Assembly: GCA_030619425.1 (NCBI GenBank)
Contig: JAUXBJ010000124.1
Coordinates: 1-6,338 of the forward strand
Length of the DNA stretch: 6,338 nt
Reading direction: 5' to 3'
Source of the DNA: a bacterium
GTDB lineage: Bacteria; Zixibacteria; MSB-5A5; GN15; FEB-12
Shown: piece by piece, positions 5,989 through 6,338 of the stretch
Numbering within the stretch: position 1 is the first letter of the stretch
Layout of the letters: every line of letters starts with the position of its first letter
Translations under genes and position numbers: made by a program
Notes under the pieces: generated by a model
Database searches by the model: none
What the model saw: only the letters and a program-made list of their open reading frames with translations
What the model was told of the DNA's origin: nothing

Positions 5989-6338
5989 CTACTCCATCCC
6001 TCGGATGGTGCGGATCAGTTCGCCCGGATGCGAGACGGTCATCAGTTCCTGCCGGAACGATTCGTACTGAAGCATCTCCATGAGCGACTTGAAAACTCGC
6101 AGGTAAAGAGAATCATCATACGGGGGCGCGGCCATAACGAAGAACAGATGGGTCGGTTCGCCGTCAGGGGCATCAAAGTCATACCCTTCTGAGGAGCGGG
6201 CGATGGCGATTATGAATTCTTTGGCCTGCATCGCGCGGATGTGTGGGATCGCGATGCCGTTACCGATCGCCGTAGTATCTTTTCTTTCACGGTTGATGAA
6301 ATCAATCAGCAGCTTGGTCACGTTGCCGACGCGGTTGC
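5989..6338 (-). CDS. PTS EIIA domain protein (fructose/nitrogen type), 5' end off window
   Basis: C-terminal 115 residues of a PTS_EIIA_2 family domain, which carries a phosphate on histidine in the phosphoenolpyruvate sugar phosphotransferase relay or its nitrogen-related branch. AIGNGIAIPH contains the active-site His (codon 6243-6241). RSSEGYDFDAPDGEPTHLFFVMAAP and the C-terminal LIRTIRG helix follow the family pattern closely. The domain is normally about 145-150 residues, so about 35-40 N-terminal residues, and any fused domain, lie beyond 6338. The in-frame GTG at 6321 is inside the fold and is not the true start: the frame continues upstream as NRVGN. Whether it is a PtsN-like regulator or part of a sugar transporter cannot be decided without the upstream sequence. 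Stop is TAG. Confidence 0.92.
   Translation of the reverse strand, partial: NRVGNVTKLLIDFINRERKDTTAIGNGIAIPHIRAMQAKEFIIAIARSSEGYDFDAPDGEPTHLFFVMAAPPYDDSLYLRVFKSLMEMLQYESFRQELMTVSHPGELIRTIRGME

Overview
All convincing genes in this window lie on the minus strand, so transcription runs from high to low coordinates. The best lineage clue is the duplicated dockerin at the end of the secreted protease, with its YLVDYMF helices. From memory, this style is abundant in Candidatus Zixibacteria and neighbouring FCB-group lineages. That assignment is inference from protein style, since no marker gene is present. Stops TAG, TGA and TAA are all used.

Layout in transcription order. At 6338-5989 is the C-terminal part of a fructose/nitrogen-type PTS EIIA protein, with its 5' end off the window. 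At 5988-5661 is a spacer with two matched 8-bp hairpins. At 5660-5322 is a small complete STAS-domain protein (anti-sigma-factor-antagonist type) with a strong Shine-Dalgarno. At 5321-4891 is a gene-free spacer rich in inverted repeats. From 4890 to 1159 runs one very long reading frame for a secreted lysyl-endopeptidase-like serine protease. It carries a signal peptide, a propeptide, an S1 catalytic domain, Ig-like domains, a jelly-roll-like domain, a nested beta-rich domain and a C-terminal dockerin. A single in-frame TAG at 2526-2524 cuts this frame in two. A clean hairpin terminator follows at 1132-1089. Next comes a palindromic MITE-like repeat (1056-903), then a 5'-truncated remnant of hemA (glutamyl-tRNA reductase). 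Last is hemC (hydroxymethylbilane synthase), which runs off the low-coordinate end.

How the genes relate. hemA and hemC are classic partners in tetrapyrrole synthesis. The surviving 3' fragment of hemA shows that hemC once sat, or elsewhere sits, in a hem operon that is broken here next to the palindromic repeat. The break is either a real rearrangement or an assembly join at a dispersed repeat. The protease appears to be a free-standing secreted enzyme. The STAS and PTS IIA genes are regulatory-type proteins with no visible partner in the window.

The two points most worth checking are the in-frame TAG in an otherwise intact protease (recent nonsense mutation, readthrough or base error) and the hemA remnant beside the palindromic element. 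I saw no tRNA, rRNA, CRISPR array, transposase or phage gene, and no clear candidate for a wholly new multi-gene system.
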